Counted from the first letter of the stretch, positions 34,786 to 45,159 are shown. The stretch is 47,260 nucleotides of DNA from an uncultured Veillonellaceae bacterium (GCA_900315615.1 OMZT01000007.1:1-47260), one strand, 5' to 3'. A program made the numbers and translations. Notes: generated from the letters alone by a model not told the origin.

Positions 34786-35097
34786 ATGTCCAAGAAAAAT
34801 AAGATCAGGATTCGCCTGAAGGCTTATGATCACAAGTCACTTGATCAGAGTGCTGTTAAGATCGTTGACACTGCAAAGAGGACTGGTGCTATGGTATCTG
34901 GTCCGATTCCGCTTCCGACAGAGAAGAGTGTTTACACAATCCTGCGTTCGCCTCATCTCAATAAGGATTCACGTGAGCAGTTCGAGATGCGCACACATAA
35001 GCGCCTTATCGACATACTCGATCCTTCGAATAAGACGGTCGATGCGCTTATGCATCTTGACCTTCCGGCAGGCGTAGATATCGAAATCAAACTGTAA
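34786..35097 (+). CDS. rpsJ: 30S ribosomal protein S10
   Basis: S10 is a small-subunit head protein and also part of antitermination complexes with NusB. The 103-residue product has [36 protein letters not shown] and [10 protein letters not shown], all characteristic. AAGGAGG lies 8 bases before the ATG. It opens the S10 cluster, downstream of the structured gap after tuf, and rplC follows after 15 bases. Confidence 0.98.
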   Translation: MSKKNKIRIRLKAYDHKSLDQSAVKIVDTAKRTGAMVSGPIPLPTEKSVYTILRSPHLNKDSREQFEMRTHKRLIDILDPSNKTVDALMHLDLPAGVDIEIKL

Positions 35098-35112
35098 GAG
35101 GAGGCGGCAGCA

Positions 35113-35757
35113 ATGTCCAAAGCAATTTTAGGTAGGAAACTTGGCATGACCCAGATCTTCACCGAAGAAGGCCAGGTCGTTCCTGTTACCGTCATCGAGG
35201 CTGGCAACAATGTTGTGCTTCAGAACAAGACGGTAGAGAATGACGGCTACGATGCAGTGCAGCTCGGCTTCGGCGAAATGAAGGAAAAGAATGTAACGAA
35301 GCCAATGAAAGGCCATTTCGATAAGGCTGGCGTGAAGCCGGTGCGCTTCATTCGCGAGCTGCGCCTTGCTAGTGCTTCTGAATACAAAGTCGGCGATACG
35401 ATCGGCGTTGATGTGTTCAATGCCGGAGACGTTGTCGACGTGACCGGAACGTCAAAGGGCAAGGGTTTTGCCGGAACAATCAAGCGTCATAACTTCGCTT
35501 GCGGACCTATGGGGCATGGCTCCAAGTCACATCGTGAGCCTGGTTCCACTGGCGCTATGATAAGCGGCCCTGGCGGACGTGTCTTGAAGGGCAAGAAGCT
35601 CCCAGGACATATGGGACATGAGAAGGTCACAGTTCAGTGCCTTACCGTGGCACGAGTTGATGCAGACAAGAACCTCATCTTGATCAAGGGCGCTGTCCCG
35701 GGTCCTAAGAAGGGATTCGTTGTAATCAAAGACACGGTAAAGCCGAACAAGAAATAA
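35113..35757 (+). CDS. rplC: 50S ribosomal protein L3
   Basis: L3 binds near the peptidyl transferase centre and helps start large-subunit assembly. The 214-residue product starts [12 protein letters not shown] and contains [17 protein letters not shown] and the glycine-rich [20 protein letters not shown] loop (quoted in part), which reaches the catalytic site. GAGGAGGCGG precedes the ATG. Length and spacing to rplD (26 bases) are standard. Confidence 0.98.
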   Translation: MSKAILGRKLGMTQIFTEEGQVVPVTVIEAGNNVVLQNKTVENDGYDAVQLGFGEMKEKNVTKPMKGHFDKAGVKPVRFIRELRLASASEYKVGDTIGVDVFNAGDVVDVTGTSKGKGFAGTIKRHNFACGPMGHGSKSHREPGSTGAMISGPGGRVLKGKKLPGHMGHEKVTVQCLTVARVDADKNLILIKGAVPGPKKGFVVIKDTVKPNKK

Positions 35758-35783
35758 TCATTGAAAGGAGGATATGCTAAATT

Positions 35784-36407
35784 ATGCCTACAGTAGCAGT
35801 ATATGATATCGCTGGCACAAAGGTCGGCGATCTTGAACTTAATGACAGCATCTTCGGCGTAGAGATGAACGCACCGCTTCTTCACCAGGCCGTAAAGATG
35901 CAGCTCGCCGCGCAGCGCCTTGGCACTCACGCGACGAAGACAAGAGGCTTTGTACGTGGCGGCGGCCGCAAGCCCTGGAAGCAGAAGGGCACAGGTCGTG
36001 CGAGAAGCGGATCGTCCCGTTCCCCGATCTGGGTCGGTGGCGGCACAATTTTCGGACCGCATCCGCGCAAGTATGCTTTCAGCATGCCGCGCAAGCAGCG
36101 CCGTCTCGCTATCAAGTGTGCACTTTCTGATAAGGTGCAGAGCGGGGAATTCCTCGTACTTGACAGCCTCGACTTTGATGCTCCTAAGACAAAGAATGTC
36201 GTAAAGATGCTCAAAGATTTCAGCGTAGACGATAAAGCACTCATCATCACAGCTGGTGAAGCTGAGAATGTTGAGAAGTCTTCGCGCAATATTCCGGGTG
36301 TGAAGGCAATCAACACGACCGGCTTGAATGTGTATGATATCCTTAATCATGACAAGCTGTTCATTACGAAAGATGCCATCACCCGCATTGAGGAGGTACT
36401 CGCATAA
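35784..36407 (+). CDS. rplD: 50S ribosomal protein L4
   Basis: L4 lines the peptide exit tunnel; in E. coli it also represses the S10 operon. The 207-residue product has the extended arginine/glycine loop RGGGRKPWKQKGTGRARSG, which reaches the tunnel, followed by WVGGGTIFGPHPR. The C-terminal half shows GLNVYDILNHDKLFIT. GAAAGGAGGATATG precedes the start. Its stop codon shares one base with the rplW start (TAATG). Confidence 0.98.
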   Translation: MPTVAVYDIAGTKVGDLELNDSIFGVEMNAPLLHQAVKMQLAAQRLGTHATKTRGFVRGGGRKPWKQKGTGRARSGSSRSPIWVGGGTIFGPHPRKYAFSMPRKQRRLAIKCALSDKVQSGEFLVLDSLDFDAPKTKNVVKMLKDFSVDDKALIITAGEAENVEKSSRNIPGVKAINTTGLNVYDILNHDKLFITKDAITRIEEVLA

Positions 36408-36688
36408 TGGACGCACGTGAAATCTTGATCCGTCCGCTCATCACCGAGAAGACGACACAACTCATGGCTGATGGCAAATATACGTTTGTCGTAGATAAGA
36501 GAGCTGATAAGACACAGATCGGCAAAGCCGTTGCAAAAGTCTTCAATGTGCATGTCAAGGGCGTAAATACTGTTAACGTTACTGGAAAGAAGAAGCGCAT
36601 GGGCCGTACAGAAGGCAAGCGCGCTGATTATAAGAAGGCTATTGTGACGCTCGCACCGGGCGAAAGCATTGAGTTTTTTGAGGCCTGA
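36407..36688 (+). CDS. rplW: 50S ribosomal protein L23
   Basis: L23 sits at the tunnel exit and docks signal recognition particle and trigger factor. The 93-residue product has ILIRPLITEKTTQLM at the start, YTFVVDKRADKTQIGKAV, and the basic loop KKKRMGRTEGKRADYKKA. The ATG overlaps the rplD stop by one base, with GAGGAGG inside the rplD end, so the two are translationally coupled. Confidence 0.97.
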   Translation: MDAREILIRPLITEKTTQLMADGKYTFVVDKRADKTQIGKAVAKVFNVHVKGVNTVNVTGKKKRMGRTEGKRADYKKAIVTLAPGESIEFFEA

Positions 36689-36710
36689 TTGAATAAAGGA
36701 GGCAAACACA

Positions 36711-37538
36711 TTGGCAATCAAGAGTTTCAAACCATATTCCGCAGGCCGCAGATTCATGACCGTCGCTTCGTTCGATGAGATCACAACTGATAAGCCTGAA
36801 AAGTCCCTGACGGTTACGCTGAAGTCTCATGGCGGACGTAACCAGCAGGGCAAGCTGACGGTTCGCCATCAGGGTGGCGGCCATAAGCGTAAGTATCGTA
36901 TTATCGACTTCAAGCGCAACAAGGATGGAATTCCAGCACGCGTTGCTACGATCGAGTACGATCCAAACCGTAGCGCACGTATCGCACTCCTCAATTATCA
37001 GGATGGCGAGAAGCGCTACATCCTCGCACCGAATGGCTTGAAGGTCGGCGACGTAGTCGTATCAGGTCCTGATGCAGATATCAAGCCGGGCAATGCACTT
37101 CCGTTGGCTAACATCCCTGTCGGTACTACGATTCACAATGTTGAATTGAAGATAGGCAAGGGAGCTCAGCTTGTTAGGAGTGCTGGTGCATCTGCACAGC
37201 TCATGGCAAAGGAAGGCAGCTATGCACTGCTTCGTATGCCGAGCGGAGAACTCCGTAAGGTCCATATAAATTGCCGTGCTACAATCGGGCAGGTCGGCAA
37301 TCTTGAGCATGAGAATATCACAATTGGCAAAGCAGGTCGCAGCCGTTGGCTCGGCATACGTCCGGAGAACCGCGGCGTAGCGATGAACCCGAACGACCAT
37401 CCGCATGGCGGCGGCGAGGGCCGTAGCCCTGTTGGCCGCAAGCATCCTGTCACCAAGTGGGGCAAGGACGCTATGGGTAAGAAGACGCGTCGTAAGAAGG
37501 CATCGGATAAGCTCATCGTGAGACGCCGTTCGAAATAA
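36711..37538 (+). CDS. rplB: 50S ribosomal protein L2
   Basis: L2 is needed for subunit joining and supports the peptidyl transferase centre. The 275-residue product begins [15 protein letters not shown] from a TTG start with AAAGGAGG upstream. It contains [25 protein letters not shown] and [20 protein letters not shown] (each quoted in part of the conserved region); the histidine in the latter loop is the residue implicated in peptidyl transfer support. The basic tail ends LIVRRRSK. Confidence 0.98.
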   Translation: MAIKSFKPYSAGRRFMTVASFDEITTDKPEKSLTVTLKSHGGRNQQGKLTVRHQGGGHKRKYRIIDFKRNKDGIPARVATIEYDPNRSARIALLNYQDGEKRYILAPNGLKVGDVVVSGPDADIKPGNALPLANIPVGTTIHNVELKIGKGAQLVRSAGASAQLMAKEGSYALLRMPSGELRKVHINCRATIGQVGNLEHENITIGKAGRSRWLGIRPENRGVAMNPNDHPHGGGEGRSPVGRKHPVTKWGKDAMGKKTRRKKASDKLIVRRRSK

Positions 37539-37566
37539 TAATCCTTGATCGAAAGGAGGACATACT

Positions 37567-37848
37567 TTGTCAAGATCTGTCAAGAAAGGACCTTACGTCC
37601 ATGAGAGCCTCGTCAAGAAGATTGATGCTTTGAATGAGGCTAATGAGAAGAAGGTTGTAAAGACCTGGTCTAGGAGTTCGACGATTCTTCCGTCATTCCT
37701 CGGACATACGATTGCGGTACATGATGGTCGTAAGCATGTGCCGGTTTATATAACAGAAGATATGGTTGGCCATAAGCTTGGAGAGTTCGCTCCGACGCGT
37801 ACCTTCAAGGGTCATGCACACGAAGAGAGAAAGACAGGACTGCAGTAA
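37567..37848 (+). CDS. rpsS: 30S ribosomal protein S19
   Basis: S19 lies in the small-subunit head near S13 and contacts A-site tRNA. The 93-residue product starts [18 protein letters not shown] from a TTG codon after GAAAGGAGG, and contains [21 protein letters not shown] and [12 protein letters not shown]. The final codons are followed at once by the AAGGAGG site of rplV. Length is normal. Confidence 0.97.
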   Translation: MSRSVKKGPYVHESLVKKIDALNEANEKKVVKTWSRSSTILPSFLGHTIAVHDGRKHVPVYITEDMVGHKLGEFAPTRTFKGHAHEERKTGLQ

Positions 37849-37861
37849 AGGAGGATCTGTT

Positions 37862-38194
37862 GTGGAAGCAAAGGCAACAGCAAAATATGTACGCATCGCT
37901 CCCCGCAAGGTCCGTGTAGTCATGGATCTTATCCGCGGCAAGAACGTGCAGGATGCATTCGCAATCCTGAAGTTTACGCCGAAGGTCGGTGCGGAAGCAA
38001 TAGAGAAGGTTTTAAAGTCGGCAGTAGCCAACGCAGAAAATAATTTCGACATGAACGAAGACAATCTTTATGTGTCTGAAGCTTATGTTGACCAGGGTCC
38101 TACCCTCAAGCGCATTCATCCGCGTTCCCGCGGACAGGCGTTCAAGATTCTGAAGCGCACGTCGCATATCACAGTCGTCGTCGCAGAAAGGTAA
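37862..38194 (+). CDS. rplV: 50S ribosomal protein L22
   Basis: L22 forms a tunnel constriction together with L4. The 110-residue product starts at a GTG (37862) after AAGGAGGA; longer in-frame starts lie inside rpsS and are rejected. It has [25 protein letters not shown] (quoted in part), [18 protein letters not shown], and the tunnel hairpin [18 protein letters not shown]. Macrolide-resistance changes in other bacteria map to that hairpin, which looks intact. Confidence 0.97.
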   Translation: MEAKATAKYVRIAPRKVRVVMDLIRGKNVQDAFAILKFTPKVGAEAIEKVLKSAVANAENNFDMNEDNLYVSEAYVDQGPTLKRIHPRSRGQAFKILKRTSHITVVVAER

Positions 38195-38207
38195 GGAGGG
38201 AAACGGA

Positions 38208-38891
38208 TTGGGTCAGAAAGTAAATCCACATGGAATTCGTCTTGGCATCGTCAAAGACTGGGATGCTAAGTGGTATGCGGACAAGGATTTTGCGGATAAT
38301 CTTCATGAAGATATAAGAATCCGCGAGTATCTTATGGGCAGCGAACGTAAGGAAGGCATCCTTGCTGCAGCTGGTGTGTCGCAGGTTGAGACGGAGCGCT
38401 CCAAGAACCGTCTGAAGCTTACTATCCACACGGCAAAGCCTGGTATGGTAATCGGCCGTGGCGGTTCTGGTATTGAGAACATCCGCAAGGGCCTCGCTGC
38501 TTATACGGATAAGCGCCTCGATATTAACATCGAAGAGATTAAGCAGCCGGACATGGATGCTACACTGGTTGCTCAGAACATTGCAGGTCAGCTTGAGCGC
38601 CGTATCGGCTTCCGTCGTGCAATGAAGCAGGCAGTTGGACGCACGATGCGCCTGGGTGCAAAAGGTATTAAGATAAAGCTCGGCGGACGCCTTGGCGGTG
38701 CCGAGATCGCACGCTCGGAGTCATATCGTGAGGGCAGCATTCCTCTGCATACGCTCCGCGCTGATATTGACTACGGAACGGCAGAAGCCCATACGTCCTA
38801 TGGCCGCATCGGCATTAAGGTATGGATTTTCAAGGGCGAAGTCCTTCCTGAGAGAAAGCAGAAGACTGCAGCCGAAGGGAGCGAAGCTTAA
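38208..38891 (+). CDS. rpsC: 30S ribosomal protein S3
   Basis: S3 forms part of the mRNA entry channel and has helicase-related activity with S4 and S5. The 227-residue product starts [17 protein letters not shown] from a TTG codon after AAGGAGGG. It has the KH domain motif [16 protein letters not shown] and the C-terminal [20 protein letters not shown]. Its stop overlaps the rplP ATG by one base (TAATG). Confidence 0.98.
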   Translation: MGQKVNPHGIRLGIVKDWDAKWYADKDFADNLHEDIRIREYLMGSERKEGILAAAGVSQVETERSKNRLKLTIHTAKPGMVIGRGGSGIENIRKGLAAYTDKRLDINIEEIKQPDMDATLVAQNIAGQLERRIGFRRAMKQAVGRTMRLGAKGIKIKLGGRLGGAEIARSESYREGSIPLHTLRADIDYGTAEAHTSYGRIGIKVWIFKGEVLPERKQKTAAEGSEA

Positions 38892-39340
38892 TGTTAATTC
38901 CAAAGAGAACTAAATACCGCAAGCAGTTCCGCGGCCGCATGAAGGGCAAGGCTCATCGCGGTAATACCGTCAGTCATGGCGAATATGGTCTGGTTGCACT
39001 TGAGCCGGCTTGGATCACGAATCGTCAGATCGAGGCAGCACGTATTGCTATGACTCGTTACATAAAGCGTGGCGGTAAAGTCTGGATCAAGATTTTCCCA
39101 GATAAGCCTGTTACGGCGAAGCCGGCAGAGACACGTATGGGTAGCGGCAAGGGCTCGCCTGAGTATTGGGTAGCTGTCGTTAAGCCAGGTCGTGTGATGT
39201 TTGAGATGGCAGGCGTTAGCAAGGAGATCGCTTACGAGGCAATGCGTCTTGCAGGAACGAAGCTTCCAATAAAGACGAAGATTGTATCTCGTGAGGAGAC
39301 AGATAAACTCGCAGAGGGCGGTGAAGCAAATGAAGGTTAA
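38891..39340 (+). CDS. rplP: 50S ribosomal protein L16
   Basis: L16 helps position A-site tRNA on the large subunit. The 149-residue product starts [19 protein letters not shown] and contains [18 protein letters not shown], the loop with the arginine-hydroxylation region in E. coli. An acidic tail (EGGEANEG) makes it a few residues longer than the typical 137-145. The start overlaps the rpsC stop, and its last 11 bases overlap rpmC. Confidence 0.97.
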   Translation: MLIPKRTKYRKQFRGRMKGKAHRGNTVSHGEYGLVALEPAWITNRQIEAARIAMTRYIKRGGKVWIKIFPDKPVTAKPAETRMGSGKGSPEYWVAVVKPGRVMFEMAGVSKEIAYEAMRLAGTKLPIKTKIVSREETDKLAEGGEANEG

Positions 39341-39524
39341 TGAGATCCGTGATCTGAGTGCTGAAGAACTCAGCAGCAAGCTTGACGAACTGAAGCAGGA
39401 ACTGTTCAACCTCCGCTTCCAGCACGCCACAGGGCAGCTCGATAATCCTATGCGTATCAAAGACGTCAAGAAGTCCATTGCCCGCATCAAGACGGTGCAG
39501 CGTGAAAATGAGATGAAGGCGTAA
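39330..39524 (+). CDS. rpmC: 50S ribosomal protein L29
   Basis: L29 is a small helical protein at the tunnel exit beside L23. The 64-residue product starts [18 protein letters not shown] with GAGGGCGG upstream and ends in [33 protein letters not shown] is the family core. The ATG at 39330 lies inside the end of rplP; a longer in-frame start at 39282 would add 16 atypical residues and is rejected. Confidence 0.96.
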   Translation: MKVNEIRDLSAEELSSKLDELKQELFNLRFQHATGQLDNPMRIKDVKKSIARIKTVQRENEMKA

Positions 39525-39550
39525 GATAAGCAGAGGAAGGAGGTTCCCTA

Positions 39551-39811
39551 ATGAGCGAAACGAGAAATGAGCGCAAGACCAGGATCGGCATTGTTGTCAG
39601 CGACAAGATGGACAAGACTGTTGTCGTCGCCGTGAAGGATCTTGAACAGCATAAGATGTATAAGAAGCTTATAAAGAAGACAGTCAAGTTCAAGGCACAT
39701 GACGAGAACAATGAAGCACATGTCGGCGACAAGGTATCCATCATGGAGACGCGTCCTCTTTCTAAGGACAAGCGCTGGAGAGTCGTCGAGATTCTCGAGC
39801 GGGCGAAATAA
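39551..39811 (+). CDS. rpsQ: 30S ribosomal protein S17
   Basis: S17 is an OB-fold protein that binds the 5' domain of 16S rRNA early in assembly. The 86-residue product has [21 protein letters not shown] at the start (quoted in part of the fold) and [20 protein letters not shown], the conserved C-terminal part. GGAAGGAGG precedes the ATG. It lies in the normal order rpmC-rpsQ-rplN. Confidence 0.97.
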   Translation: MSETRNERKTRIGIVVSDKMDKTVVVAVKDLEQHKMYKKLIKKTVKFKAHDENNEAHVGDKVSIMETRPLSKDKRWRVVEILERAK

Positions 39812-39843
39812 TACGCCAAGTTTGAAGTGAAGGAGGTTAAATA

Positions 39844-40209
39844 ATGATCCAGCAGCAGACCATGTTGAATGTCGGTGATAACACCGGCGCGAAGGAAATC
39901 ATGTGCATCCGTGTGATGGGTGGTTCCTACCGCAAATATGCCAACATCGGTGATGTGATTGTCGCTTCTGTAAAATCCGCTGCTCCTGGCGGCACCGTTA
40001 AGAAGGGTGACGTCGTCAAGGCAGTTGTAGTCAGGAGTGTGAAGGGCATTCGCCGTCAGGATGGTTCCTACATCCGTTTTGATGAGAACGCGGCAGTGCT
40101 CATAAAGGATGATAAGACGCCGAGAGGCACGCGTATCTTTGGACCAGTGGCACGTGAGCTCCGTCAGGGGTTCATGAAGATCGTTTCCCTGGCTCCTGAG
40201 GTTCTTTGA
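39844..40209 (+). CDS. rplN: 50S ribosomal protein L14
   Basis: L14 forms bridges with 16S rRNA at the subunit interface and is the docking site for silencing factor RsfS. The 121-residue product starts [19 protein letters not shown] and contains [14 protein letters not shown] and the final [23 protein letters not shown] (quoted in part). GAAGGAGG precedes the ATG. Length equals the family norm of 120-123. Confidence 0.98.
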   Translation: MIQQQTMLNVGDNTGAKEIMCIRVMGGSYRKYANIGDVIVASVKSAAPGGTVKKGDVVKAVVVRSVKGIRRQDGSYIRFDENAAVLIKDDKTPRGTRIFGPVARELRQGFMKIVSLAPEVL

Positions 40210-40227
40210 TAGCGAGGAGGTGCTATT

Positions 40228-40563
40228 TTGTCACTGAGCAACAAACTTCATGTAAAGAAGGGCGACACAGTTGTTGTCCTGTCCGGTAAGGATAAGGGCA
40301 AGCAGGGCAAGGTCATTCAGGCACTGCCGAAGAAGAACAAGGTCGTCGTTGAGGGCGCAAATCAGATTAAGCGTCATACGAAGCCGAACCAGCAGAACCC
40401 GCAGGGCGGCATCATCACGAAGGAGGCTCCGCTTCAGGCATCGAATGTTATGCTCGTATGCCCTTCATGCGGCAAGCCGACCCGTATAGCTAAGAAGCAG
40501 GTCAATGGCAAATTCGTCCGCGCTTGCAAGAAGTGCGGGGAAGTCATAGATCAGACTAAGTAA
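40228..40563 (+). CDS. rplX: 50S ribosomal protein L24, zinc-ribbon form
   Basis: L24 is an early assembly protein near the tunnel exit. The 111-residue product starts at a TTG (40228) after CGAGGAGG and has the KOW motif [20 protein letters not shown]. The C-terminal part carries two cysteine pairs, CPSCGKPTR and CKKCGEVID, forming a probable zinc ribbon; some bacteria have this form and others have lost the cysteines. No sign of truncation. Confidence 0.97.
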   Translation: MSLSNKLHVKKGDTVVVLSGKDKGKQGKVIQALPKKNKVVVEGANQIKRHTKPNQQNPQGGIITKEAPLQASNVMLVCPSCGKPTRIAKKQVNGKFVRACKKCGEVIDQTK

Positions 40564-40583
40564 GACAGAAAGGAGGAAAATAA

Positions 40584-41123
40584 TTGGATAGATTGCAGGA
40601 AAAGTACCTGAAGGAAGTTGTTCCAGCAATGACCGAGAAGTTCGGTTATAAGAATACCATGGAGCTTCCAAAGGTTGAGAAGATCATCATCAACACGAGC
40701 GTCGGCGATGCAGTCGGTAATCCTAAGGCTCTCGATGCTGCAGTGAATGATATCACAATCATTGCTGGTCAGAAGCCGCTCCTGACTCGTGCAAAGAAGT
40801 CACTGGCAGCTTGGAAACTTCGTGAAGGTATGCCGATTGGTGCGAAGGTTACGCTGCGTGGCACTCGCATGTATCAGTTCCTCGACAAGTTCATGAACAT
40901 TGCTCTTCCGCGTGTACGTGACTTCCGTGGTGTAAGCGATAAGGCTTTCGATGGTCGCGGCAACTATGCCCTTGGCCTGAAAGAGCAGCTTATCTTCCCG
41001 GAAATCGAGTATGACCAGATTGATAAGATCCGTGGGATGAACATTGTAATCGTTACGACGGCTAAGACTGATGAAGAAGCCCGCGAGCTCCTGAAGCTCC
41101 TGGGAATGCCGTTTGCAAACTGA
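40584..41123 (+). CDS. rplE: 50S ribosomal protein L5
   Basis: L5 binds 5S rRNA and contacts P-site tRNA. The 179-residue product starts at a TTG codon (40584) after AAAGGAGG. It has the signatures [35 protein letters not shown] and [19 protein letters not shown], ending [10 protein letters not shown]. Length matches the family. It lies in the standard order rplX-rplE-rpsN. Confidence 0.98.
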   Translation: MDRLQEKYLKEVVPAMTEKFGYKNTMELPKVEKIIINTSVGDAVGNPKALDAAVNDITIIAGQKPLLTRAKKSLAAWKLREGMPIGAKVTLRGTRMYQFLDKFMNIALPRVRDFRGVSDKAFDGRGNYALGLKEQLIFPEIEYDQIDKIRGMNIVIVTTAKTDEEARELLKLLGMPFAN

Positions 41124-41137
41124 CAGGAGGTGCTATT

Positions 41138-41332
41138 GTGGCAAAGACGTCAATGGTCGAAAAGTGGAAGCGGGACCAGAAGGCTCCTAAGTTCTCCACA
41201 CGCGTGCACAACCGTTGCAAGATTTGCGGTCGCCCGCATGGCTATATGAGAAAGTTCGATATGTGCCGTATCTGCTTCAGAGAGCAGAGCTACAAGGGCG
41301 CAATTCCGGGCGTAACTAAGGCAAGCTGGTAA
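41138..41332 (+). CDS. rpsN: 30S ribosomal protein S14, zinc-binding type
   Basis: S14 sits in the small-subunit head. The 64-residue product is the short zinc type, with [20 protein letters not shown] giving the four metal ligands and ending GVTKASW. It starts at a GTG (41138) after CAGGAGG. The zinc form is usual for the chromosomal spc cluster of Firmicutes. A zinc-free S14 paralogue, common as a low-zinc backup, is not in this window. Confidence 0.98.
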   Translation: MAKTSMVEKWKRDQKAPKFSTRVHNRCKICGRPHGYMRKFDMCRICFREQSYKGAIPGVTKASW

Positions 41333-41360
41333 CAGGTATAAGAAAGGGGGATATCGGTTT

Positions 41361-41759
41361 ATGGTAATGACTGATCCTATCGCTGATATGCTTACACGTG
41401 TTCGCAATGCGAACAACGTTTATCATGATAAAGTGGAAATTCCGGGCTCCAAGGTGAAGACGGCTATCGCAGCTGTTCTGAAGGACGAAGGATTCATCAA
41501 TGACTTCAAGTTCACGGAAGATGGAAAGCAGGGTGTGCTCACAGTAATGCTGAAGTACGGCCCGAACCGTGAGCATGTGATTTCTGGAATCAAGCGTATT
41601 TCGAAGCCAGGTCTTCGTAAGTATGCAAAGCATGACGAGCTTCCGCGCGTTTTGGGCGGTCTGGGCGTTGCTATCATCTCCACATCAAGGGGAATCATGA
41701 GCGACAAGCAGGCACGCAAGGCAGGTCTCGGCGGCGAAGTCGTGGCATATGTCTGGTAA
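41361..41759 (+). CDS. rpsH: 30S ribosomal protein S8
   Basis: S8 binds the central domain of 16S rRNA; in E. coli it also represses the spc operon. The 132-residue product starts [18 protein letters not shown], identical in pattern to Bacillus S8, and ends with [20 protein letters not shown] and the EVVAYVW tail. AAAGGGGG lies 11 bases before ATG 41361; ATG 41367 is possible. Spacing to rpsN is 28 bases. Confidence 0.97.
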   Translation: MVMTDPIADMLTRVRNANNVYHDKVEIPGSKVKTAIAAVLKDEGFINDFKFTEDGKQGVLTVMLKYGPNREHVISGIKRISKPGLRKYAKHDELPRVLGGLGVAIISTSRGIMSDKQARKAGLGGEVVAYVW

Positions 41760-41783
41760 TCGCAGAAGTCAGGAGGTGTAATA

Positions 41784-42332
41784 ATGTCAAGAATAGGTAG
41801 AGCACCAATCACTGTACCGGCAGGCGTGACCGTCACGATTGATGGTACGAAGGTAACAGTGAAGGGCCCGAAGGGAGAGCTTTCCCGCGAGTTCCACGAG
41901 GATATGACAATAAAGTTGGAAGACGGTGTACTCACAGTTGAGCGTCCGTCTGATGACAGGATTCACAGGTCACTCCATGGCCTCACCCGTGCGCTCCTCA
42001 ACAATATGATCATAGGTGTATCCCAGGGCTTCTCCAAGAAGCTTGAGATCAGCGGTGTCGGCTATCGTGCCCAGAAGCAGGGCAACAAGCTGAACCTTTC
42101 ACTGGGATTCTCACATCCGGTCGTTGTAGAGCCACCTGCTGGAATTACTTTCGACGTGCCAAGCGCAACGGAGATCGTAATCTCTGGCATAGATAAGGAA
42201 CTCGTAGGCGATATCGCAGCTAAGGTACGCAGCTATCGTGAGCCTGAGCCGTATAAGGGCAAGGGTATCAAGTACGAGGGCGAGCATGTCCGCCGCAAGA
42301 TCGGTAAGGCAGGCGCCAAGGGCAAGGCTTAA
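41784..42332 (+). CDS. rplF: 50S ribosomal protein L6
   Basis: L6 lies near the GTPase-associated centre. The 182-residue product starts [16 protein letters not shown] and shows the two repeated domains of L6, with [20 protein letters not shown] between them and the C-terminal [19 protein letters not shown] plus a basic tail. CAGGAGGTG precedes the ATG. Order rpsH-rplF-rplR is standard. Confidence 0.98.
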   Translation: MSRIGRAPITVPAGVTVTIDGTKVTVKGPKGELSREFHEDMTIKLEDGVLTVERPSDDRIHRSLHGLTRALLNNMIIGVSQGFSKKLEISGVGYRAQKQGNKLNLSLGFSHPVVVEPPAGITFDVPSATEIVISGIDKELVGDIAAKVRSYREPEPYKGKGIKYEGEHVRRKIGKAGAKGKA

Positions 42333-42350
42333 ACGAAAGGAGTGACACTC

Positions 42351-42710
42351 GTGTTAAATAAAGCTGACAAGAATAAGATCCGTCAGAAGCGCCATCTCAG
42401 GGTTCGTAACCATGTTGTAGGTACCCCGGAGCGTCCGCGCCTAAACGTTTATAGGAGCCTCGCAAATATTTATGCGCAGGTGATAGATGATAAGAACGGC
42501 GTTACGCTTGTGTCTGCTAGCACGCAGGACAAGGACTTCAAGGACTATGGCGGAAACATAGAAGCTGCAAAAGCTGTTGGTACTACCGTAGCAAAGCGCG
42601 CTATAGAGAAGGGCATCACAGAGGTCGTTTTCGACCGTGGAGGCTATCTCTATCACGGACGTGTTGCTGCTCTCGCAGAAGCAGCACGTGAAGCTGGTCT
42701 TAAGTTCTGA
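42351..42710 (+). CDS. rplR: 50S ribosomal protein L18
   Basis: L18 binds 5S rRNA with L5. The 119-residue product starts at GTG 42351 after AAAGGAG; an upstream in-frame GTG at 42342 overlaps that site. It has [20 protein letters not shown], the [12 protein letters not shown] strand, and [22 protein letters not shown] at the end (quoted in part). Length is within the 117-122 usual range. Confidence 0.97.
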   Translation: MLNKADKNKIRQKRHLRVRNHVVGTPERPRLNVYRSLANIYAQVIDDKNGVTLVSASTQDKDFKDYGGNIEAAKAVGTTVAKRAIEKGITEVVFDRGGYLYHGRVAALAEAAREAGLKF

Positions 42711-42730
42711 ACTGCAAAGGAGGCAAATGA

Positions 42731-43234
42731 ATGGCTAGAAATATGGACAACGAAACTCCAGAGTTCGAGGAGAAAGTTGTATATATCAATCGCGTAGCAA
42801 AGGTCGTTAAGGGCGGCCGCCGTTTCTCCTTCAGCGCTCTCGTCGTAGTGGGTAACCGCAACGGCAAGGTCGGTGCAGGACTCGGTAAAGCCAGCGAAGT
42901 TCCTGAGGCGATCAGGAAGGGCGTTGAGGATGCTAAGAAGAATCTGATTGAAGTTGCTTTGAAAGACACAACGATACCGCATGAGATGATCGGTATATTC
43001 GGCGCAGGCCGTATGATGCTCAGGCCTGCCGTAAAAGGTACCGGAGTCGTGGCTGGTGGCCCGGCGCGTGCAGTGCTCGAGCTCGCAGGCATCCGTGACA
43101 TCCTCACGAAGTCGCTCGGCTCTTCAAACCCGAACAACATGGTTCGTGCTACAATCGTCGGTCTCTCCCAGCTCAAAAAGGCTGAGGAGGTTGCTGCTCT
43201 CCGTGGCAAGACCGTGGAAGAAATTCTGGGTTAA
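42731..43234 (+). CDS. rpsE: 30S ribosomal protein S5
   Basis: S5 is needed for decoding accuracy and, with S3 and S4, for the mRNA entry channel. The 167-residue product has the RNA-binding [20 protein letters not shown] loop, [17 protein letters not shown], and the C-terminal [27 protein letters not shown] precedes the ATG. Order rplR-rpsE-rpmD is standard. Confidence 0.98.
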   Translation: MARNMDNETPEFEEKVVYINRVAKVVKGGRRFSFSALVVVGNRNGKVGAGLGKASEVPEAIRKGVEDAKKNLIEVALKDTTIPHEMIGIFGAGRMMLRPAVKGTGVVAGGPARAVLELAGIRDILTKSLGSSNPNNMVRATIVGLSQLKKAEEVAALRGKTVEEILG

Positions 43235-43248
43235 GGGAGGATTCAACA

Positions 43249-43431
43249 ATGGCAAAACTCAAGATTACACTTAAGAGGAGCCTTATTGGACATCCGCAGA
43301 CCCAGCGTGATACGGTTAAGTCCCTTGGACTCCACAGGATCAATTCTACCGTGGAGCTTCCAGACAATCCGTGCATCCGCGGCCAGGTTCACAAGGTGGA
43401 ACATCTCGTATCGGTTGAGGAAATCGACTGA
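43249..43431 (+). CDS. rpmD: 50S ribosomal protein L30
   Basis: L30 is a small large-subunit protein. The 60-residue product starts [19 protein letters not shown] and contains [20 protein letters not shown] and [11 protein letters not shown], all characteristic. GGGAGG lies upstream of the ATG. It is present between rpsE and rplO, as in most Firmicutes; some other bacteria have lost it. Confidence 0.96.
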   Translation: MAKLKITLKRSLIGHPQTQRDTVKSLGLHRINSTVELPDNPCIRGQVHKVEHLVSVEEID

Positions 43432-43460
43432 TAAACTTTTGCAGGGAGGTGCAGCATATA

Positions 43461-43901
43461 ATGAAGTTACATGAATTGTCCCCAGCGCCGGGATCAACTA
43501 AGAACCGCAATCGTGTAGGACGTGGCATTGGCAGCGGTAATGGCAAGACTGCCGGCCGTGGCATGAAAGGCCAGTTGTCCCGTTCAGGCGGCGGCAAGTA
43601 CAAGGGATTCGAAGGTGGCCAGATGCCGATTTACCGTCGTCTCCCGAAGCGCGGCTTCAAGAATATTTTCCGCAAGACATATGCAGAAGTCAATGTCGCT
43701 ACGCTGAACCGTTTCGATGATGGTACGACAGTGGATCCAGTTGTCCTCGTTGAGGAGGGCATTCTCAAGAACGTATGCGACGGTATCCGCATTCTTGGTA
43801 ATGGAGAGCTTACGAAGAAGCTCACGGTTCGTGCAAACGGATTCACCAAGACCGCTGAGGAAAAGATTACCGCAGCGGGCGGAAAAGTCGAGGTGATCTG
43901 A
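43461..43901 (+). CDS. rplO: 50S ribosomal protein L15
   Basis: L15 is a late-assembly protein of the large subunit. The 146-residue product starts [22 protein letters not shown] and has the glycine/arginine-rich [17 protein letters not shown] tail that winds into rRNA, then [26 protein letters not shown] sets the ATG at 43461; an earlier ATG at 43449 sits too close to that site. secY starts one base after its stop. Confidence 0.97.
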   Translation: MKLHELSPAPGSTKNRNRVGRGIGSGNGKTAGRGMKGQLSRSGGGKYKGFEGGQMPIYRRLPKRGFKNIFRKTYAEVNVATLNRFDDGTTVDPVVLVEEGILKNVCDGIRILGNGELTKKLTVRANGFTKTAEEKITAAGGKVEVI

Positions 43902-43902
43902 G

Positions 43903-45159
43903 GTGTTTTCAGCCCTTGCGAACATTTTCAAGGTTCCGGAGCTGCGGCAGAAGATAACATTTACGCTTATCATGTTTGCCGTATTCAGACTGGGAACGCA
44001 TATCCCAGTCCCCGGAGTAGATCCGACGGCTATTGAAGAACTCTTCAATAATGGAAGCCTGTTTGGCCTGCTGGATCTGTTTTCCGGTGGTGCCTTCAGT
44101 AAATTCTCGATATTTGCGATGAGTATCACGCCTTACATCAATGCGGCGATTATCATACAGTTGCTGAATGTTGTAATCCCGACATTGGAACAGTGGTCCA
44201 AGGAAGGCGAAGAAGGGCATAAGAAAACAACCAAGGTCACGCGCTACCTGACGGTGGCACTTGCATTCCTTCAGGCGGTCGGCATGTCCGTAGGCCTGAA
44301 GGCTGCGATAATAAACCCGAATATCGTTTCGATATTGATAGTGTCGATAACGTTGACAGCGGGTACTGTGTTCCTGATGTGGATCGGCGAGCAGATTACG
44401 GCGCAGGGCGTTGGTAATGGTATTTCGCTGATCATCTTTGCAGGTATCGTTGCAGCATTGCCAAAGAGCATCGGAACAATTTATAACTATATCCAGGCCG
44501 GGACGGTAAGCTATTTCAATGTCCTTGTTTTCGGATTAGTAGCACTTGCGATGGTCGTGTTCGTAATTTATATAGATCAGGGCTTTCGCAGAATCCCGAT
44601 TTCCTATGCGAAACGGGTCGTCGGCCAGAGAACATATGGCGGACATTCCAGTTACATCCCCCTGAAGGTTGATCAGGCGGGTGTTATACCAATTATCTTT
44701 GCGTCATCCGTGCTGATGTTTCCAGTAACCATTGCCCAGTTCGTAACTATTCCATGGGTAAAAACCATCGCCGGGTACTTTGCGTGGGGCACACCGCTAC
44801 AGACCAGCGTATACGCGCTGCTCATTATCTTCTTCACGTATTTCTACACCGCGGTTACTGTAAAGATATCGGATATGGCAGATAATCTGAAAAAATACGG
44901 CGGCTTCATTCCGGGCATCCGTCCGGGCGAGCCGACGGCTGAATATCTTGATCATGTCGTGACACGTATAACGTTTGCGGGTGCATTCTTCCTCGCGTTT
45001 ATAGCCGTCCTGCCAAATCTAGTGGCTTCATTGAGCCATATAGAGGGCGTGTATTTCGGCGGAACAGCTCTCCTGATCGTCGTTGGCGTTGCGCTTAATA
45101 CGATGAAGCAGATAGAGTCGATGGTTGTAATGCGTCATTACCAAGGTTTCATGAAATGA
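43903..45159 (+). CDS. secY: Protein translocase channel SecY
   Basis: SecY is the channel of the general secretion pathway, with SecE and SecG. The 418-residue product has about ten membrane segments, including the plug-proximal FRLGTHIPVPGVDP region, LLDLFSGGAFSKFSIFAM, the cytoplasmic loop RRIPISYAKRVVGQRTYGG and FIPGIRPGEPTAEYLD. It starts at a GTG with GAGGTG upstream, one base after rplO ends. The CsgG-like, PepSY and TRAP-binding proteins of this window would all depend on it. Confidence 0.98.
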   Translation: MFSALANIFKVPELRQKITFTLIMFAVFRLGTHIPVPGVDPTAIEELFNNGSLFGLLDLFSGGAFSKFSIFAMSITPYINAAIIIQLLNVVIPTLEQWSKEGEEGHKKTTKVTRYLTVALAFLQAVGMSVGLKAAIINPNIVSILIVSITLTAGTVFLMWIGEQITAQGVGNGISLIIFAGIVAALPKSIGTIYNYIQAGTVSYFNVLVFGLVALAMVVFVIYIDQGFRRIPISYAKRVVGQRTYGGHSSYIPLKVDQAGVIPIIFASSVLMFPVTIAQFVTIPWVKTIAGYFAWGTPLQTSVYALLIIFFTYFYTAVTVKISDMADNLKKYGGFIPGIRPGEPTAEYLDHVVTRITFAGAFFLAFIAVLPNLVASLSHIEGVYFGGTALLIVVGVALNTMKQIESMVVMRHYQGFMK